A stretch of 64,000 nucleotides of DNA from Nepenthes gracilis (GCA_033239525.1 BSYO01000025.1:1398001-1462000); one strand, 5' to 3'; counted from the stretch's first letter, positions 45,761-57,826 are shown. Made by a program: numbers and translations. The notes: generated by a model from the letters alone, not told the origin.

Positions 45761-48208
45761 GTTAATTGTGGAGATAATATACCTATAAGGGCAACAGTTT
45801 TTCTAAATGATAAGGGAGTAGTTTTCTTTTCAACTTATAAACTAGATGAAGTTTATCTCCCCTTTGAATTGTTTTCATGATTTAAAACCTCCTATGAACA
45901 CACAACTTCACAAATCATTTTCAATATCTTTTGAAAGGTAGTAGGAGAATGGAGATGAAAGAGAAAATTAGTTATAAATTTTTTGAAATAAGAACCATTA
46001 TTATGAATTCAAATGCTTTGATATTTGACTCCATATTTTTGTATTATCGAACAATATTATGATTCAATGATCTTCAATATGATCTCTTCTCATAAAGTAT
46101 TACACCATGACATTAAATTGCTAGTTCCGAAACATATCATATATACTGAAAAGTACGAGTTTTTAAATTTTAAATTTTATTATAATAAAATTGAGTTTAA
46201 AAGGAAAAGATTTGGGGCCAAATAAAAAATTGGACCAAAGTTAACTTTAGACCGGATCACATTTAGTTGAATGACGCTTGATCGGTATCTAATGGACGCA
46301 CCTATGTGTTTTGGGCAAAGAGATTGCCCCCGAAGGACGTCTGACCAGATCTCGAGCATACTTTTGACATAATATTCATACTTAACGTGTATCCGAAAGA
46401 TGTTTAAGCGTGCATTTGGCAGATTCAGCACCTAATGGGCATTTGAGGTGACACTCATGTGTCACAATATTTTGCCACGACACTCGATACATACTTGATA
46501 AGCGCATGTACGTCAATTTTTTATAAAAGTCACGTTCGGTTAAGTTTTGATCATTTTTTGTCAAATTTTGAGAGAAGAAGAAGAGAGAGAAAAGGTAAAT
46601 AAAGGTCATTTAAGGTGAATTTGAGAAAGATTTTAGTAAATTTAGAGTTAAAGTAAATGCATCTTAAATATTCTTCTTTTATTACCGATTTTTGTCCATT
46701 CTATTGAGTATTTATTATTCTAAATGTTCATATATGTCATATTTTTATAGCTAAAATGTTTATATTTCATATATATAAACCCTCACTCTCATTTTCTATA
46801 ATTTTTATGAAATTTATATTCTTAATTCATATATATTGTGTTATCAAATTATTTTTCTACAATTATATTTATACATATACTAAAATTCTGATTTAATATT
46901 CTCCTATGCTATGAATTTCATACATAATGTTTAAAATATTCTAAATTCTCAAGTGCATGGCCTTATATTTCTTAAATTTATTATAATTTGTCCCTACATA
47001 CTTGTCAATTAAATTGAAACGTTGAAACTAAGAAAATTCTACTGGTTTTCTATCATTTCTTGCTGAAACAAGTCCATTTGTTAGAGAATTTCATAATATA
47101 TCTTTTGTATGTCTTAAAATGAGCATGTTTAAATTTATTCAGAAAGTTTAAAGTATTGTATGGTATATATTTAAAATAAATTGATACAAAACTCTACAAT
47201 TTGTAAAAAAATTTAGAATATTGAGATAATTCGTGATCTCAATACCAAAATATGGCAACATTACAATCATAACAAGGTATACCCTCCTCATCTAAATTGA
47301 ACTAAAGAAATTAGTATCATTTTTTCTTTGTGAAGAATGACTATATTATAAGATGGCCCCCTTTATTCAATTATGTCGTGGCCTATATGTTTAGGATTTT
47401 TACTCCTACTACTACTTTAATAGCTAATAATTATACCTATACTCTTCATCATGTTCATTACACTCCTTTCAACTGTTTCTCTATAATTATCCTAACTTTA
47501 TTCGTTGTATTTATTACCTATATAAGCTTAATATTCCAAGTATAGATGCTTTAAAAGTCTTATTGATTCTTGATCTCACCTTTATACTTGGAGGACCTAA
47601 ACAGCTATTCCAATATTAAAATAAAATTTGCACTCCTTGGCACCTATTTTACCAAAATTGGGATACGATATCTATCTTATGACTGACGTATGGCATCGAA
47701 CAAGACCTCTCCCACGACTGCCTATCTCTTTGAAGACGACTAGTTTGTGAACGTCCCTCTCTACTCTTTGGCTATCGGAGAGGAAGGCGGCCTTGATCTT
47801 TTTAGAGACGAGCATGCACTGAGAAGGGGGGGGCTGCGGAACAAATTGCAAAGAGGGAGGTGCTAGCTCACTAAAGGTGGAAGAAAATGGCCCGGATTTT
47901 CTCACGGATGGAAGCACACACGAGAGGTATCAAGGGGCACGCCATCATGTGTTAGATGTGTGATGGTCTCATGTACCAAAAACTCGCCGGTCTAAGTTTT
48001 ATATATGAAAAAAATTCAAAATAATATGTAAATTGTCATATTTTTTATATGAGTATCTTGATATTTCAACATTATAGAAAAATAAAAAATAATAATTTAT
48101 ATATTTTTAATTCTATTTTTTGTATAAAAGTTGGACCGTTGGATTTGCTTCAATCTAATGATCCATTGCACAACAAATGTGCAATGAAGCACTCCCAAAT
48201 TACAAGAG
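45761..48208. other. Mostly AT-rich DNA with two GC-richer islands
   Basis: A block at 46250-46620 has acidic-spacer style words (CGCTTGATCGG, TCTCGAGCATAC) followed by TTTTTTATAAAAG and AGAGAAGAAGAAGAGAGAG, again LTR-promoter-like. A second island at 47650-47960 opens an 81-aa frame (-) that I do not recognise. No gene is called. Confidence 0.35.
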
Positions 48209-48960
48209 TGTAATGTCTCGGTGTTTCAATTCAGATTTGTTGGACTCTGATCCCGATATAATTATTAATAAAAATGATTAATGCACTATTAATTGTAGGC
48301 AAATTTAAACTGAGTTCATGTTAAGATCAAGTGTGTTAAATTCTTAAGATTATCATAAGGGTATTTTGGTAAATATTTCATTAACAATAAGTAATTATTT
48401 TAGTACCTTGAAATAGTAATTAAAATTTAAAGTATTTGTTTACATATTTATGTCAGTATAATTAATAAAATCAAAAAATTGATTAATTTAGTTTAATTAT
48501 ATTAATAATCAAATTTATTAAAACATGTACATGCACCCACTTTACCACCCAAATGCGCACAGCCGCGCCTTTCCTCCATGACTCTCGGCTGCTGCATGAA
48601 TGTGAAATGAAATTACAGTTAATAGGCGGGTGTGATTTCGACTGATGCATGAATACAGTGGAAGGGCTATGAATTAAGAGCAAAGTATTATTGTTAGCGA
48701 TGTGTTCTTGGTCCCCAATTGTCATACGGATTAGAAAATCTTTCAATCTTTCACTGCAGGACGATCTGGATCGGGTCTGGTCTATAACTGCTAGCCTGAA
48801 ATCTGCGCACCATAAACTGCAAATGAAAGGTTAGATGATGGCGGGAGAATATTCCACTGCGAATGCTTCGACACTCAAGTCAAATATGTTTCCATGATAA
48901 ACGGAGGAAAACACGTCTAAAGGTAAACGTGATATGAATGCAAGGATGCGGGAGTGCGAG
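48209..48960 (+). mobile_element. LTR-like start, remainder unclear
   Basis: TGTAATGTCTCGGTG at 48209 fits the start type of chromoviral LTRs and matches 8534 (-) and 3451. The following 750 bases are AT-rich then mixed, with no PBS or domain. Confidence 0.25.
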
Positions 48961-49615
48961 TGAGATGTGTTTGAAGGTTTGGGCTTCATTGGTTGCACCG
49001 CTGTGGGTGTCTTACTAACTCCGCCAGGAAGTGGCGGTGGCTCAAGGGTGGAGAGCTGGTACTTGCTCCTCGAGATGGAAGAGAGAAGGATCGAACCCTT
49101 GACCTCAGCTCACTATTTTCTTTGCTCATGGCTTTTTTTCTCTCTCTCCCTCCTTTCCTTAGTAGGGTAATATATTTATGGGCTCCCTCTGGGAGGCTTC
49201 GGGAGCTAGGAATTCCTACAAAAGGTTTGTTGGGATTCGCCAGCCACTTGGCGCTGGTGGCAGCCAACGGCGTTGATTGTCGTTTAGCAGGGGCTAGGAG
49301 ACTGTCACCGGGTGCCAAACACGCTTGGTCTGGTGCCTGCACAGGGATTGGTTGCGTGGTTGTGACGACGGCCTGCTTGCAGTGCTGACCTCTCCCTCAT
49401 TGGCTGACATCTTCTGCATCGACTCTTGCCGTCTGCAGTCGTCCAGGTAGGTTGCATAGGTATGCTGAATGGCTAGTGACCTGGCGCGTCATGTGGGCCG
49501 TATGCTAGGGTCCGTTGGGCTTCACAGGGAGGTCTAAGCCTTGTTGCCGGGTCAAACTGGTTCCCCTCTGATTGAGCCTCATCGCATTTGGCCCACATCT
49601 GAGTTGGACCCAACA
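48961..49615 (-). mobile_element. GC-rich LTR-like block
   Basis: Read on the - strand the block starts TGTTGGGTCCAACTCAG at 49615, sharing its first ten bases with the LTR-like block at 1434. It contains a TATA-like CCCATAAATATATTACC near 49175. It is the most GC-rich part of the window. Open frames in it (48993-49388 and others) have no domain and overlap on both strands, as expected from GC-rich non-coding DNA. The left edge is uncertain. Confidence 0.35.
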
Positions 49616-49689
49616 CTAGCCCCCATGCCTGGGGACAACCCATTGCCAGGGCCTGGCATGTCCATGGTGAGTCCAGCTGGTTGCTTCTG

Positions 49690-49965
49690 TGGAATTTTCA
49701 CATATCCCAACATAGAAGATCTTGAACCAAAAGTTATGCAAATAGTCAACACGGATAATTGGATGATTCCATATTTAAGGTATTTGTCCGAAAGAATATT
49801 GCCCGAGAACTTGAGCGAAGCCAAAAAGGTGAAAAGGACTGTGGCATGGTATACAATCATGGACAGCTAATTATACCATCGTGAGTTTTCCACTCTATAC
49901 TTGTGGTGCCTTACCCCAGAAGAAGCTGATTACTCTCTCGGAGAGGTGCACCTCGGTATTTTCAA
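49690..49965 (+). pseudogene. Ty3/gypsy (Tat-type) pol fragment, RNase H-integrase linker
   Basis: The translation reads NWMIPYLRYLSERILPE, then AKKVKRTVAWYTIMD, a TAA stop (49868-49870), then LYHREFSTLYLWCLTPEEAD and GEVHLGI in the same frame. This order (WM-PI-YL, ILPE, A-K/R-K, Y-L-DG-LY-R, C-EEA-Y-L-E-H-GI) is typical of the stretch between RNase H and the integrase zinc finger in Tat/Ogre-type plant gypsy polyproteins. The integrase itself is absent; the frame runs straight into the 60-bp tandem array. It is a dead fragment. Confidence 0.7.
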
Positions 49966-49969
49966 ATCC

Positions 49970-50360
49970 CACATTAGACTAAAGAATATCCTCGGACTAA
50001 AACCATGTCCTTGGGCATGTTGTGGCCATTCCGCTAGAATCAAAAATATCCACGAACTCAAGTTACATCCTCAGAGATATTTTTGTCATGCTGCGAGATT
50101 CGAGAATACCCATGGACTAAAGTTAAATCCTCAGAGATATTCTTGTCGTGCAGTTGGATTCGAGAATATTTGCAGGCCGAAGTTGCGTCCTCGGAGATAT
50201 TTTCATCATGCTGTTGGATTCAATAATACATGCGGACTAAAGTTACATCCTCGAAATATTCTTCGTCGTTCAGCTGGATTCGAGAATATCCATGGACTAA
50301 AGTTATGTCCTCGTAGATATGTTCGTTATTCCGCTAGATTCAATAATATCCTTGGAAACA
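49970..50360 (+). repeat. 60-bp tandem array, about 6.5 units
   Basis: The period is exactly 60 bases, so the unit keeps one reading frame and yields a 20-residue repeat such as FENIHGLKLHPQRYFCHAA. Units differ at roughly a quarter or more of positions but keep GGACTAAAGTTA, ATCCTC and AGATAT words. The array follows the gypsy pol fragment in the same frame, with only the stop at 50369-50371 after it. Tandem repeats in the 3' non-coding part are known for Tat-lineage elements; that this array has such an origin is inference. Confidence 0.85.
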
Positions 50361-50371
50361 TTTTAGCATAG

Positions 50372-51520
50372 AAGATCCTATGCTAGAAGTTATGTAGATA
50401 GCCACCGCGGACATCAAATTTGTACTAGAGAGAAAGTATTGGAATGGCGTCAGACTTTCTCGACGCATAATTCGTCTAGCGCTCCAACAGTTTCCGCTTT
50501 CACTACTTCATCCGAGGAAAGGCTTCGAATGGCTAAGCATGGGCCATCTCAACCGGAGAACTCCCAATTTATAAGCCGGACCAGTACCTAGTGAGTTCCC
50601 AAAAGGGTACGCAGCGAACGATTGGAAAGCTCTTTAATCCATACGACAACCGGAGACCATAAACACATCAGTTGGCTTTTCAAGTGGATGAATGTTGGAT
50701 TTTAGTCACTCCTTTATAGGTGCTATAATAGATAAATTGTTATCGAAAAGTCGCGCAATATTCATGTGATGCTCAAATAAAAGTCGGTCAAAGGTCAACC
50801 AAGTAACAAATAATACTGAAGGGTTGTGTGATATTTGTACAAGAGTCAGTTGAGGATCGGTCAAAGGTCAGCAAAGTGCCTCACGATAGGTGTTTGATTC
50901 ACGCCAGTGTGCTGATTCCAAAATGAGGCTACTGAAAACATGCCCAAGAGACACTCGTGCACCGATTCTAGCGGTGCTCAGGCGCGACACTTGCTTGACG
51001 GGCGCTGCCGTACTTGAGCACCACGTACGATACGATTTTAGTGCATCCAAAATAAATTTCTCATACAAGAAATGCCGTTTCAAAAGAGAGAAAATAAAAT
51101 GAGAGAAGAGGATGAAGTTCAGTATCTAATTGAGGTTCAATTTGAATTTCGTTCTTTGTCAATGTCAAATACGTTATTTTAGAGTAGTTTTCTAAGACGT
51201 ATTTCATTTGGTTACTCTTATTTTTATTGTACTTTCTCTTGTGAGTTATTAGATGTATTGAAAAAGTTACAATCAACAATTATTCACTCAAGATTATAAT
51301 CCAGAATTTCAGATAGAATTATTTATTACCAGTACTATTATTATAGCAGATTTATTTAAAGTTTATCCCGTGATCTTTTTCTTGGTTAAAAAGAATTTTT
51401 CACATTAAAAACATTATATATTATTATATTTCTTGTACTCACGAGTTTAGCAATTGATATTTGGCCGAAATTTGACTTTTATTGTGCTACACCATATTGT
51501 ACGCGTCCTGATTGAATCCC
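50372..51520. other. Unassigned retroelement-like DNA
   Basis: Around 50700-51110 there are words such as CTCAGGCGCGACACTTGC and TTGACGGGCGCTGCC, then a purine run (AAAAGAGAGAAAATAAAATG), echoing the LTR-promoter pattern seen elsewhere. No coding domain, PBS or paired end was found. Confidence 0.3.
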
Positions 51521-51999
51521 AACAAGAATGAGAAAGCCAGAGACGTTATTGCTGTGATTGGTACTACTGCATGGTTTTGTGAAGGAAGAAGCCATTGCTA
51601 CCCTACCACTGCTACTGAGTTAAACCAATAAAGGCAAGTCATTCTCTCTATTTCTTCAAAATCCTTACATCCTTTAATATTAGATTGTTGCTTAAATGTT
51701 ATAGATATAGTATTATAACTTATCAGATAGAATTCCCGACCATCTGAGAATGTTTCTTTTACCGTAAATATGAAAAAAAGATGCATGAATAGTAATTTAG
51801 TGAAAGTGGAAGAAGATGCACAGTGTCTAAGAGAGTTTAAAATTGTCGTATTCCAAAATCAAATTTCTTTTTTTATCTAAAATTTACTAAGATCTAACTA
51901 AAATTCCAAGATCGGATTGGGCGTGAACGAATTCAATATCCAAAGCAATGAAAGTTCAAAAATCCCTATCTTATCTCCAAAATATATAATAAAAATTTA
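51521..51999. other. Spacer before the Ty1/copia insertion
   Basis: No gene. This is the left flank of the sequence into which the copia element at 52005 inserted. Confidence 0.4.
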
Positions 52000-52004
52000 G
52001 TCAA

Positions 52005-52682
52005 TGTTGGGAGCCACTCCCGTAAAAAAGCTCTTGTAATCGAATAACTTGGGCGGAGCACAAAGGTGGCGTTTCATAAAGGAATGAAGTTCTGGTCAAC
52101 GGGGAGTTGACCGGATGACGGTCAACGGGTTGTTGACCGGTTTGGCGGAGGAGTTGGCCGGTTTCTCCAAGAGATTTCAAAAGAGCAAATTTCAGACGGT
52201 CAATGGAGATATTGACCGGCTTTGTGAAGAATGCGAGATGGTATTTGTGGCGCCGCCCGCGAGGCAATGAGGATAAATGCCAGCTCATGAATCCTTTGGA
52301 AATACATAATTTCAGACGGTTTTGCATTAGCCGTATTTTTTGGATAGGGAAATATTCATATTGTTGGAAGGAATTGTTTCTGTCCTTTTATGTATTGAAT
52401 ATTGCCCCATATATATCTTTTTGTATGTGGAGAGTATGTAACATAGAGAGAGTGAGAAAGAAAAAAACGGTGAAGAAGTGCTCTTCGATTTTTTCTTTGT
52501 TCTCTACTGTTGTCTCCAAAATCTCATAGTGAAATACGTTTCAGTGGACGGATTATCCCGTGGTTTTTCCCTTGATTGAGAAGGGTTTTTCACGTAAAAT
52601 ATCTTGTGTTCATTGTTCTTCTTCGTCCTCATTTCTTATTGTCCTGTCTAATCGGGAAAGTGGTCCGCTCTCTTCCCTGACA
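52005..52682 (+). repeat. 5' LTR of the Tork-type element
   Basis: Starts TGTTGGGAGCCACTCCCG and ends CTTCCCTGACA. TATA-like CATATATAT at about 52409-52416. The U3 repeats short GGTCAACGG / TTGACCGG words (52095-52215). Confidence 0.95.
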
Positions 52683-52684
52683 AG

Positions 52685-52697
52685 TGGTATCAGAGAC
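52685..52697 (+). other. Primer binding site, initiator-Met tRNA
   Basis: TGGTATCAGAGAC lies two bases after the 5' LTR. It is the usual plant copia PBS, here ending GAC where GCC or GCT is common. Confidence 0.85.
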
Positions 52698-52717
52698 AGG
52701 TTCCAAACTCTGTTTCA

Positions 52718-53425
52718 ATGGCATCCTCGTCGTCAAAGAATTTGCCGTTCAATATTGAGCAGTTTAATGGGCAAGGCAACTTCATCCTCTGGCAAGAGAG
52801 GGTGAAGAACATTATGACGAGGGAAGGGACAGTGAAGGCGCTGAAGAAGAAGGACGAAAAGCCTGAAAATCTGACTGACGATGAATGGCAAGATAAGAGA
52901 GATTTTGCAAACTGTACCATTAAGCTGTGCCTGGCGGACAACACTCTCCAAGAAGTTCTTGGTCTAACTGATCCGGCGGAGGTCTGGGAGAAGTTAGAAA
53001 GCCGTTACAAGTCTATATCCTTAACGACCAGGCTTCATATTAAAAAGCAATTTTATGGCCTGCGATTGTCGGAGGGAGGGAGTTTTGAGAGACACTTGGA
53101 TGAGTTTAACCGGATATTGACGCAGATGTCTGCTCTTGATGAGGAAATCAAGGAGGAGGACAAGGCGTTGGTCCTGTTGGCTTCTCTGCCGGCCACCTAT
53201 CACCATATCGTCACAACCTTGCTGTTCGGTAAGGATACTTTGAGGTTGGATGAGGTCATTACCTCTCTACTCATGAATGAGTCCAGGAGGTCGCAAGGAA
53301 CCTCTTCATCTTCTCATTCTGAGGTGCTGGTGACTGAATCTAGGGGAAGAAGTAGAGGTCGCAGTCAGAAATCAGGAGATAAAGCTCGCAGTAAGTCGCG
53401 ATCTAGATACCAAAATTCGGAGTGA
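52718..53425 (+). pseudogene. Copia gag (235 codons up to a stop in the zinc knuckle)
   Basis: The protein begins MASSSSKNLPFNIEQFNGQG and has the UBN2-type copia gag core: WQERVKNIM, EVWEKLESRYKS, HIKKQFYGLRL, LDEFNRILTQM, ALVLLASLP, LLMNESRR. A basic, Arg/Ser-rich region follows (RGRSRGRSQKSGDKARSKSR). The frame then stops with TGA at 53423-53425, at the first Cys position of the CCHC zinc knuckle, whose remainder (HHCGKKGHIKKYC) is readable directly after. More in-frame stops follow at 53477 and 53573. Gag would package element RNA in cytoplasmic particles; this copy is broken. Confidence 0.85.
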
Positions 53426-56400
53426 CATCATTGTGGCAAAAAGGGCCATATTAAGAAGTATTGCTTCAAATGGAAGTGAGAAAATGCAGAGAAAGAGAAA
53501 AGTGACAAAGGACGCGGCGAGGAAACGTCCTCCGTCTCAGTAGTCACAAGTGGGGATCTCCTGTTGACATGTTAAGGAGAGGTGACAAATTTGACAGATC
53601 TGGAATCTGGTTGGGTAATTGATCGGGCGCTACCTACATGTTACGCGTCCGGAAGGAAGCAGTATACATCTTACACTCCGGGGAGATTTTGGAGTAATTA
53701 GGATGGGAAACAAAGGAACATCTCCTGTTGTAGGTAGAGGAGATATTACTCTGGTCACAAATAATGACACAAGACTGTTGCTGAGGGATGTGCATCACGT
53801 TCTCAACATTCGTTTGAATGTCATCTCAGCCAGCTGACTGGATGATGAGGGCTACTGCAACACCTTCTGTGAAGGTGAATGGAAGTTGACCAGAGGATCT
53901 TTTGTTGCAGCTAGAGGGAAAAAGTACTTCGGTCTATATGTAATGGAGGTTCGTGCCATGGCCGGAGATGTAAACGCTGCAATCTGTAAGGAGACAGAGG
54001 ATTTGTGGCACGGGAGGTTGGGCCACATGAGCGAAAAGGGTTTGTCTTACTTGGCCAGGAAGGGCCTAATCAAAGGAATGAAAGATGACGGGATAAAAAC
54101 GTGTCCTCATTGCCTGGCCGGCAAGCAAATGAGAGTCTCATTTCGTGGAGACTCGTCCGGCCCAAAGGCGGAGCTCTTAGAGCTTGTTCACACAGACGTG
54201 TGTGGTCCGTTCAAAGAAAAGTCAATCGGTGGTGCTCAGTATTTTATTTCCTTTATTGACGACTATTCAAGAAAGCTGTGGGTCTACCCACTAAAGACCA
54301 AGGATCAGGTCCTTGGTATTTTTGAGCAGTTTCATGCTCTTGTGGAGCGTTAGACAGGGAAGAAGCTGAAGGCCATCCGTAGTGATAACAGCGGCGAATA
54401 CTTGGGGCCTTTTGATGCCTAGTACCGGTTGCATGGTATTAGGCATCAGAAAATGCCACCAAAGACTCCACAGTTGAATGGAGTGGTAGAACGGATGAAT
54501 CGTACGCTCTTAGAGAGAGTACGTTGTATGCTTTCTGAAGCAAAACTTAATGCATCATTTTGGGCAGAAGCACTCCGGACGGCGGCTTACATTATCAACA
54601 TGTCGCCGAGCAAGCCACTGATGGGTGAAGTGACAAAAAAGATATGGACGGGTGTAGAACCGTCCTATGATCATTTGCGAGTGTTCAGATGTAAAGCATT
54701 CGTGCACGTTCCAAGAGATGAAAGGACGAAACTGGAGCTAAAGACGATGCAATGCGTCTTTCTGGGCTATGGAGTGGATGAACTGGGTTACAGATTCTAT
54801 GATCCTGCCACAAGGAAACTAGTCTGGTCAAGAGATGTAACATTTGTCGAGAATGAGACGATTGAAGACATGGCAGGAAGGCAAATTGTAATGATAAACA
54901 GACGGACAAAGTAAGTATCGAAGATGTCCATCCTGTACCAGAAACAGTTTCAGAAGATCAACAGAGAGTTGACCGGATTGGTGGTCCTGAAGTAATTGAA
55001 GATACTGGAGAGGATGTCATAGTGCCTGATGATGACCAGACTGAAGCCGTGCCTCAACCGGCTGTAGAAGTTGCTATTAGACGATCCTCCCGAAACAGAC
55101 GACCGTCCGTTCGTCTATCCTCCGGTGAATATTTAATGTTGACTGATGTCGGTGAGCCTGAAGATTATGAAGAGGTTATGAACGGAGAAGGCAAGGAGAA
55201 ATGGCTGGAGGCCATGAAGGATGAGATGAGTTCCCTTCATGAGAACTATACTTTTGATCTCGTTACACTTCCAAAGGGGAAGAAAGCACTGAAAAACAAA
55301 TGGGTTTTTCGGGTGAAAACGGACGAGAATACCAAGGAGCCAAGGTACAAGGCACGATTGGTGGTGAAAGGATTCGGACAACGGAAAGGAATTGACTTTG
55401 ATGAGATATTTGCTCCGGTAGTGAAAATGTCCTCCATACGAGTGGTACTGGGCCTGGCTGCCGCCCAGGACCTTGAGGTGGAGCAAATGGATGTCCGAAC
55501 TGCATTCCTCCATGGAGAGTTTGAGGAGGAGATTTATATGGAACAGTCCGAAGGTTTTGAGGCTAAAGGAAAGGAACAGTTTGTCTGCCACTTGAAGAAG
55601 AGTCTATATGGCTTAAAGCAAGCTCCGCGGCAGTGGTACAAGAAGTTCGAGTCTGTTATATCCGGCCAAGGATACCAGCGGACTACTCGTGACCACTGTG
55701 TATTTGTGCAGAGGTTTGCTGATAATAATTTTGTCATCCTTCTCTTATCTGTGGATGACATGTTGATAGTTGGACGGAATATTGACCGAATAAAGAAGTT
55801 AAAAGAGCAGCTTGGGCAGTCATTTGCCATGAATGACCTTGGATCGGCGAAACAAATTCTGGGAGTTAAAATTATACGCGATCGGAAGGCTAGAAAATTG
55901 TGGCTGTCTCAAGAACACTATCTTGAGAAAGTGCTCCAACGGTTCAATATGGATAAGTCGAAGCCCATGAGCACACCCTTGGCGAATCATTACAAGCTGA
56001 GCACTCGTCAATGTCCATCTTCGGATGATGAGAAGAGATATATGAAAGGCGTGCCCTATTCCTCTGCTGTGGGAAGTCTTATGTATGCTCTAGTTTGTAC
56101 CAGATCGGACATAGCTCATGCCGTCGGGACAGTTAGTCGTTTTCTGTCGAATCCATGAAAGGAGCACTGGTCCGCGGTGAAATGGATCATGCGATACATT
56201 CGAGAAACTTCCAAGAGGTGCTTGTGTCTTGGAAGTAACATACCGCAGTTGGTGGGATATTCAGATGCAGACATGGCCGGAGACATTGACACACGCAAAT
56301 CTACATCGAGTTATTTGATAAAATTTACGGGCGGTGCAGCTTCTTGGCAATCTCAGCTACAAAAATGTGTAGCTCTATCCACAACTGAAGCCGAATATAT

Positions 56401-56730
56401 TGCAATTACAGAGACGTGCAAGGAGATGCTGTGGATGAAGAAATTTGTTCAAGAATTGGGTCTTCAACAAGAGAAGTACAGTGTACTCTGTGAAAGTAAG
56501 AGTGCAATACATCTCTACAAGAATTCTTCATTTCACTCATGATCCAAGCACATTGATGTTCGGTACCATTGGGTGAGAGACGTGCTGGAAGCTGGTCTAT
56601 TATCACTGGAGAAGATTGGTACTGAAGACAATGGAGCAGACATGATGACTAAGATTCTAACAAGAGGAAAGAATGAGGCATGCTGCAAGATAGCTGGGCT
56701 AATTGATCCAATTTCTTCACGGTCGTGAGG
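53426..56730 (+). pseudogene. Copia pol remnant: protease, integrase, RT, RNase H
   Basis: Order of parts: protease (about 53610-53840) with the active-site region broken by frame changes; GAG-pre-integrase (DLWHGRLGHMS, CPHCLAGK; about 53998-54130); integrase core (HTDVCGPF, FIDDYSRKLW, then PKTPQLNGVVERMN; about 54180-54560); RT (WVFRVKTDE, YKARLVVKGFGQRKG, DVRTAFLHGEFEEEIYM, SLYGLKQAPRQWY; 55290-55780); RNase H (GYSDADMAGDIDTRKSTSSY, LSTTEAEYIA; 56180-56680). Stops interrupt at 53835, 54351, 54420, 54912, 56156 and 56540. The RT catalytic box reads SVDD (55748-55759) where the family has YVDD. Frame changes at the protease and near 54910 add up to a return to the gag frame. Confidence 0.85.
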
Positions 56731-56737
56731 GAAAATT

Positions 56738-57406
56738 TGTTGGGAGTCACTCCCGTAAAGAAGCTCTTGTAATCGAATAACTTGGGCGGAGCACAAAGGT
56801 GGCATTTCATAAAGGAATGAAGTTCAGTTGGGGAGGAGCCAGGATGGCGGTCAGCAGGTTGTTGACCGATTTAGCGAGGAGTTGGCCGATTTCTCCAAGA
56901 GATTTCAAAAGAGCAAATTTCAGACGGTCAATGGAGATTTTGACCGGCTTTGTGAAGAATGCAGACGGCCCACTGTGCGCCGCCCGCTAGGCAATACAAG
57001 ACAATGCCAGCTCAACAGATCCTCTGGAAATACATAATCTCAGACGGTTTTGCAGGAGCCGTATTTTTTGGACAGGAGAATATTCATATTGTTGGAAGGA
57101 ATTATTTCTGTCCTTTTATGTATTGAATATTGCCCCATATATATCTTTTTGTATGTAGAGAGTAACATAGAGAGAGTGTGAAAGAAAAAAACGGTGAAGG
57201 AGTGCTCTTCGATTTTTTCTTTATTCTCTACTGTTGTCTCCAAAATCGCATAGTGAAATACGTTTCAGTGGACGGATTGTCCCGTGATTTTTCCCTTGAT
57301 TGAGAAGGATTTTTCACGTAAAATATCTTGTGTTCATTGTTCTTCTTCGTCCTCATTTCTTATTGTCCTGTCTAATCGAGAAAGTGGTCCGCCCTCTTCC
57401 CTGACA
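56738..57406 (+). repeat. 3' LTR of the Tork-type element
   Basis: Starts TGTTGGGAGTCACTCCCG and ends CTTCCCTGACA. It differs from the 5' LTR by many substitutions and several short indels, mostly in the U3 part (56820-57050). TATA-like CATATATAT at about 57137-57144. Confidence 0.95.
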
Positions 57407-57411
57407 GTCAA

Positions 57412-57821
57412 AAATTCAAATAAATCCATAAGAAAAAGTATCAAATGAAAACCAAACAAGTACAGTATCAGAGTTGAACAAAACTGACTTATACAATCAT
57501 TCTAAAATATTAACAGACTGTAATAAACAAAATGGTATGACAAACCTTGAATATAGATCCCAATACGAACCAAATACAAAACCGAATACAAAATCCAAAT
57601 ATAAATATGCAATAACCATCAGCTTCATATATCTTTCGTTTGAATCTTACAAGTTTTGATATCTTATAATCTTAAAAGGTTAGAAACGTTGACAAAATTA
57701 TAAGCCTAAAATTCAACATGTATCAATATATATAATTAAACATGCAAGTACATAAATCATAACAAATGAGCAAAAATAAAGAACCATATGCAAAAATCTG
57801 ATATATGTCAAAAGTCTAAAT
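57412..57821. other. Short spacer between two retrotransposons
   Basis: AT-rich DNA with many CAAAT/CCAAAT words, resembling 6720-7220 and 62690-62900. It is probably part of one older sequence into which both neighbouring elements inserted. No gene. Confidence 0.4.
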
Positions 57822-57826
57822 GTATC

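Larger units (their letters stand above)
52005..57406 (+). mobile_element. Ty1/copia retrotransposon, Tork (Tnt1-like), full-length but decayed
   Basis: LTRs of 678 bp (52005-52682) and 669 bp (56738-57406) begin TGTTGGGAG and end CTGACA. Both sides carry the 5-bp target duplication GTCAA (52000-52004 and 57407-57411), perfect. A PBS matching initiator-Met tRNA follows the 5' LTR, and a purine-rich GTGAGGGAAAATT precedes the 3' LTR. The internal order is gag, protease, integrase, RT, RNase H, which defines Ty1/copia. The RNase H text and overall layout recall tobacco Tnt1 (Tork lineage). The two LTRs differ at many positions and the coding region has at least eight in-frame stops and several frameshifts, so the insertion is old and cannot move on its own. 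Confidence 0.93.

Noticed and set aside
49060..49120. A GGGTTCGATCC-like word on the - strand (about 49090), considered as a tRNA or SINE B-box
   Set aside because: No matching A-box at the right distance and no cloverleaf could be drawn.
48993..49388. A 131-codon frame and an opposed 118-codon frame
   Set aside because: They arise from GC-rich non-coding DNA with frames open on both strands; no domain in either.
50041..50360. The regular 60-bp array considered as a CRISPR array
   Set aside because: There are no spacers: the whole 60-bp unit repeats, and the setting is plant retrotransposon DNA.
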